A DNA stretch of 64,000 nucleotides from an uncultured Prevotella sp. (lineage in GTDB: Bacteria; Bacteroidota; Bacteroidia; Bacteroidales; Bacteroidaceae): the NCBI GenBank assembly GCA_900771975.1, contig CAAGPV010000038.1:62001-126000 (forward strand), in the 5' to 3' direction. The position numbers were made by a program, and so were the translations under genes. Below, piece by piece: positions 63,289-64,000 of the stretch. The notes beneath the pieces were generated by a model. That model saw only the letters and a list, made by a program, of their open reading frames with translations, had not been told where the DNA came from and ran no database searches. Position 1 is the stretch's first letter. The number at the start of each line of letters is the position of its first letter.

Positions 63289-64000
63289 ATCCTTTGATCT
63301 TTGAATTCAGAGACTCTGCGGCGGCATTGGTGGATCTGTTCCTGAAATAGTTCAGGACATGCTCTTCCTTTGCTTTTATGCAGTCTCTTGCCGACTTGAT
63401 TTCCCTAAGAGTACATGCGCTTACCTCTTTGTACCATGCATGCAGTTCTTCCCTTGCCTGCTCTGGTGAGATTCTCTTCTTGAAGATATTGCGTACTTTG
63501 CATATAAGGGAATAGGCTTCCCCCATATCAGGATACAGTCCAAATAGGATTCCGGCCCTTTCCCTCTTGCTCTCGCTCCATTTGTCTCCCGACTGTGCCA
63601 GCATGTTTCGCGAACGGGTCAGCATCTCCACTTCGGTTTCCCCATTTCCGAGGACACGGGGCTTGTATTTCCTTTTCCTGATGCGCTTGCGTCCCCTTTT
63701 CTCTTTCGGTTTTTTAGGATGCTTCCTGCGCCAGCGATTCCTGTTCCCGGCTTTGCGGTCCTCTTCCTTGGCGAATGCGGCGGCTTCCTTCCTGGACTTT
63801 GTCATGGCAAGACGCTTGAATTTCAGACGCAGCTCCTCAATCCCGTCACAAAGACGCTGCACGATATGAAAGCAGTCTATCACGATGGTCGCGTTGGGAA
63901 AGCATCGGCTGGCAATGCTGTACATGGAATCGCTGAAGTCCATGGTTATCTCGGTGACCCTGCAACGTTCGGTCTCCGGTATCTGCCGGATGATTGAAGA
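63180..64000 (-). mobile_element. ISL3-family insertion sequence (right part outside window)
   Basis: The transposase reading frame enters from the right edge. Its 3' end lies against the broken giant gene. The exact left end is uncertain, somewhere between about 63150 and 63217; the terminal inverted repeat cannot be defined without the other end. Confidence 0.6.
63218..64000 (-). CDS. ISL3-family transposase (N-terminus outside window)
   Basis: The minus-strand frame is open from the window edge to a TAG at 63218-63220, about 260 codons; the ATG at 63943 is internal. ISL3 landmarks: VTEITMDFSDSMYSIASRCF with the first catalytic Asp, ATIVIDCFHIVQRLCDGIEE with the second, a long basic insertion (KKPKEKRGRKRIRKRKYK) and the C-terminal STNAAAESLNSKIKGFRAQ with the catalytic Glu, ending FFLYRVCTIFG. 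Catalyses cut-and-paste movement of its element. Oriented against the disrupted giant gene. Confidence 0.87.
   Translation of the reverse strand, partial: SSIIRQIPETERCRVTEITMDFSDSMYSIASRCFPNATIVIDCFHIVQRLCDGIEELRLKFKRLAMTKSRKEAAAFAKEEDRKAGNRNRWRRKHPKKPKEKRGRKRIRKRKYKPRVLGNGETEVEMLTRSRNMLAQSGDKWSESKRERAGILFGLYPDMGEAYSLICKVRNIFKKRISPEQAREELHAWYKEVSACTLREIKSARDCIKAKEEHVLNYFRNRSTNAAAESLNSKIKGFRAQLHGIADIPFFLYRVCTIFG

Noticed and set aside
1..64000. tRNA, rRNA or riboswitch genes
   Set aside because: I scanned the intergenic gaps for cloverleaf ends, CCA-type tails and known leader patterns and saw none; a tRNAscan or Infernal run would be decisive.

Overview
The window looks like a chromosome segment of a Bacteroidota bacterium, most likely Prevotella or a close relative. 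The evidence is a complete Bat (Bacteroides aerotolerance) cluster, many promoters fitting the Bacteroidota pattern TTTG-N19/20-TAnnTTTG, an OprO/P-type porin, S9 dipeptidyl-peptidase-like proteases, Bacteroidota-type QueA and Smr proteins, and pyruvate phosphate dikinase. No rRNA, tRNA or CRISPR array was seen.

Layout. (1) 1-11025 is housekeeping: miaA (cut by the left edge), gapA, mscL, a secreted DUF3298-like protein, then a likely transcription unit pyrG-yidC-S9 peptidase-MFS transporter. (2) 11040-20932 is visibly richer in G+C than its flanks. It holds an NADH dehydrogenase-like flavoprotein, a LacI-family regulator, a long-chain polyol dehydrogenase, a FucP-like sugar transporter and a predicted outer-membrane beta-barrel. 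Three related LacI-type operator clusters tie the last four together as a probable mannitol/arabitol-type regulon. The region also carries decayed genes (a GNAT fragment and a frameshifted WYL regulator), a 198-bp long inverted repeat with a partial second copy, and two unrelated triplet repeats that both have a 33-bp period. (3) 21117-26468 has a small broken gene, a zinc-ribbon membrane protein, an AspT-like transporter and a GH3 glycosidase with a PA14 insert. (4) 40008 down to 26553 on the minus strand is an almost gapless 11-gene run: moxR, DUF58, a BatG-like gene, batA, batB, batC, a fused batD-batE, PAP2 phosphatase, queA, a DUF2027/Smr protein and nadE. (5) 40213-52188 has an aminotransferase with a LolC/E-type permease, two tandem acyl-CoA synthetases, an OprO/P porin followed by a 56-residue membrane peptide missed by usual length cut-offs, rlmD and ppdK.

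(6) 52295-64000 is the most unusual part. It is a fragment of a giant multidomain 'polyvalent' protein of the kind carried by phages and conjugative elements. Domains recognisable by eye are several Barnase/EndoU/ColicinE5-RelE-like nuclease domains, an inorganic-pyrophosphatase-like domain, two ADP-ribosyltransferase-like domains, two zinc-metallopeptidase (HExxH) domains and a MuF-C-like domain. An 8-bp tandem duplication at 57548-57563 splits the reading frame in two, and an ISL3-family insertion sequence cuts off the C-terminus near 63.2 kb. The fragment starts directly after the ppdK terminator with no promoter that I can see, so it looks like a mobile-element remnant.

All assignments come from reading motifs and context. 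No database search was run.
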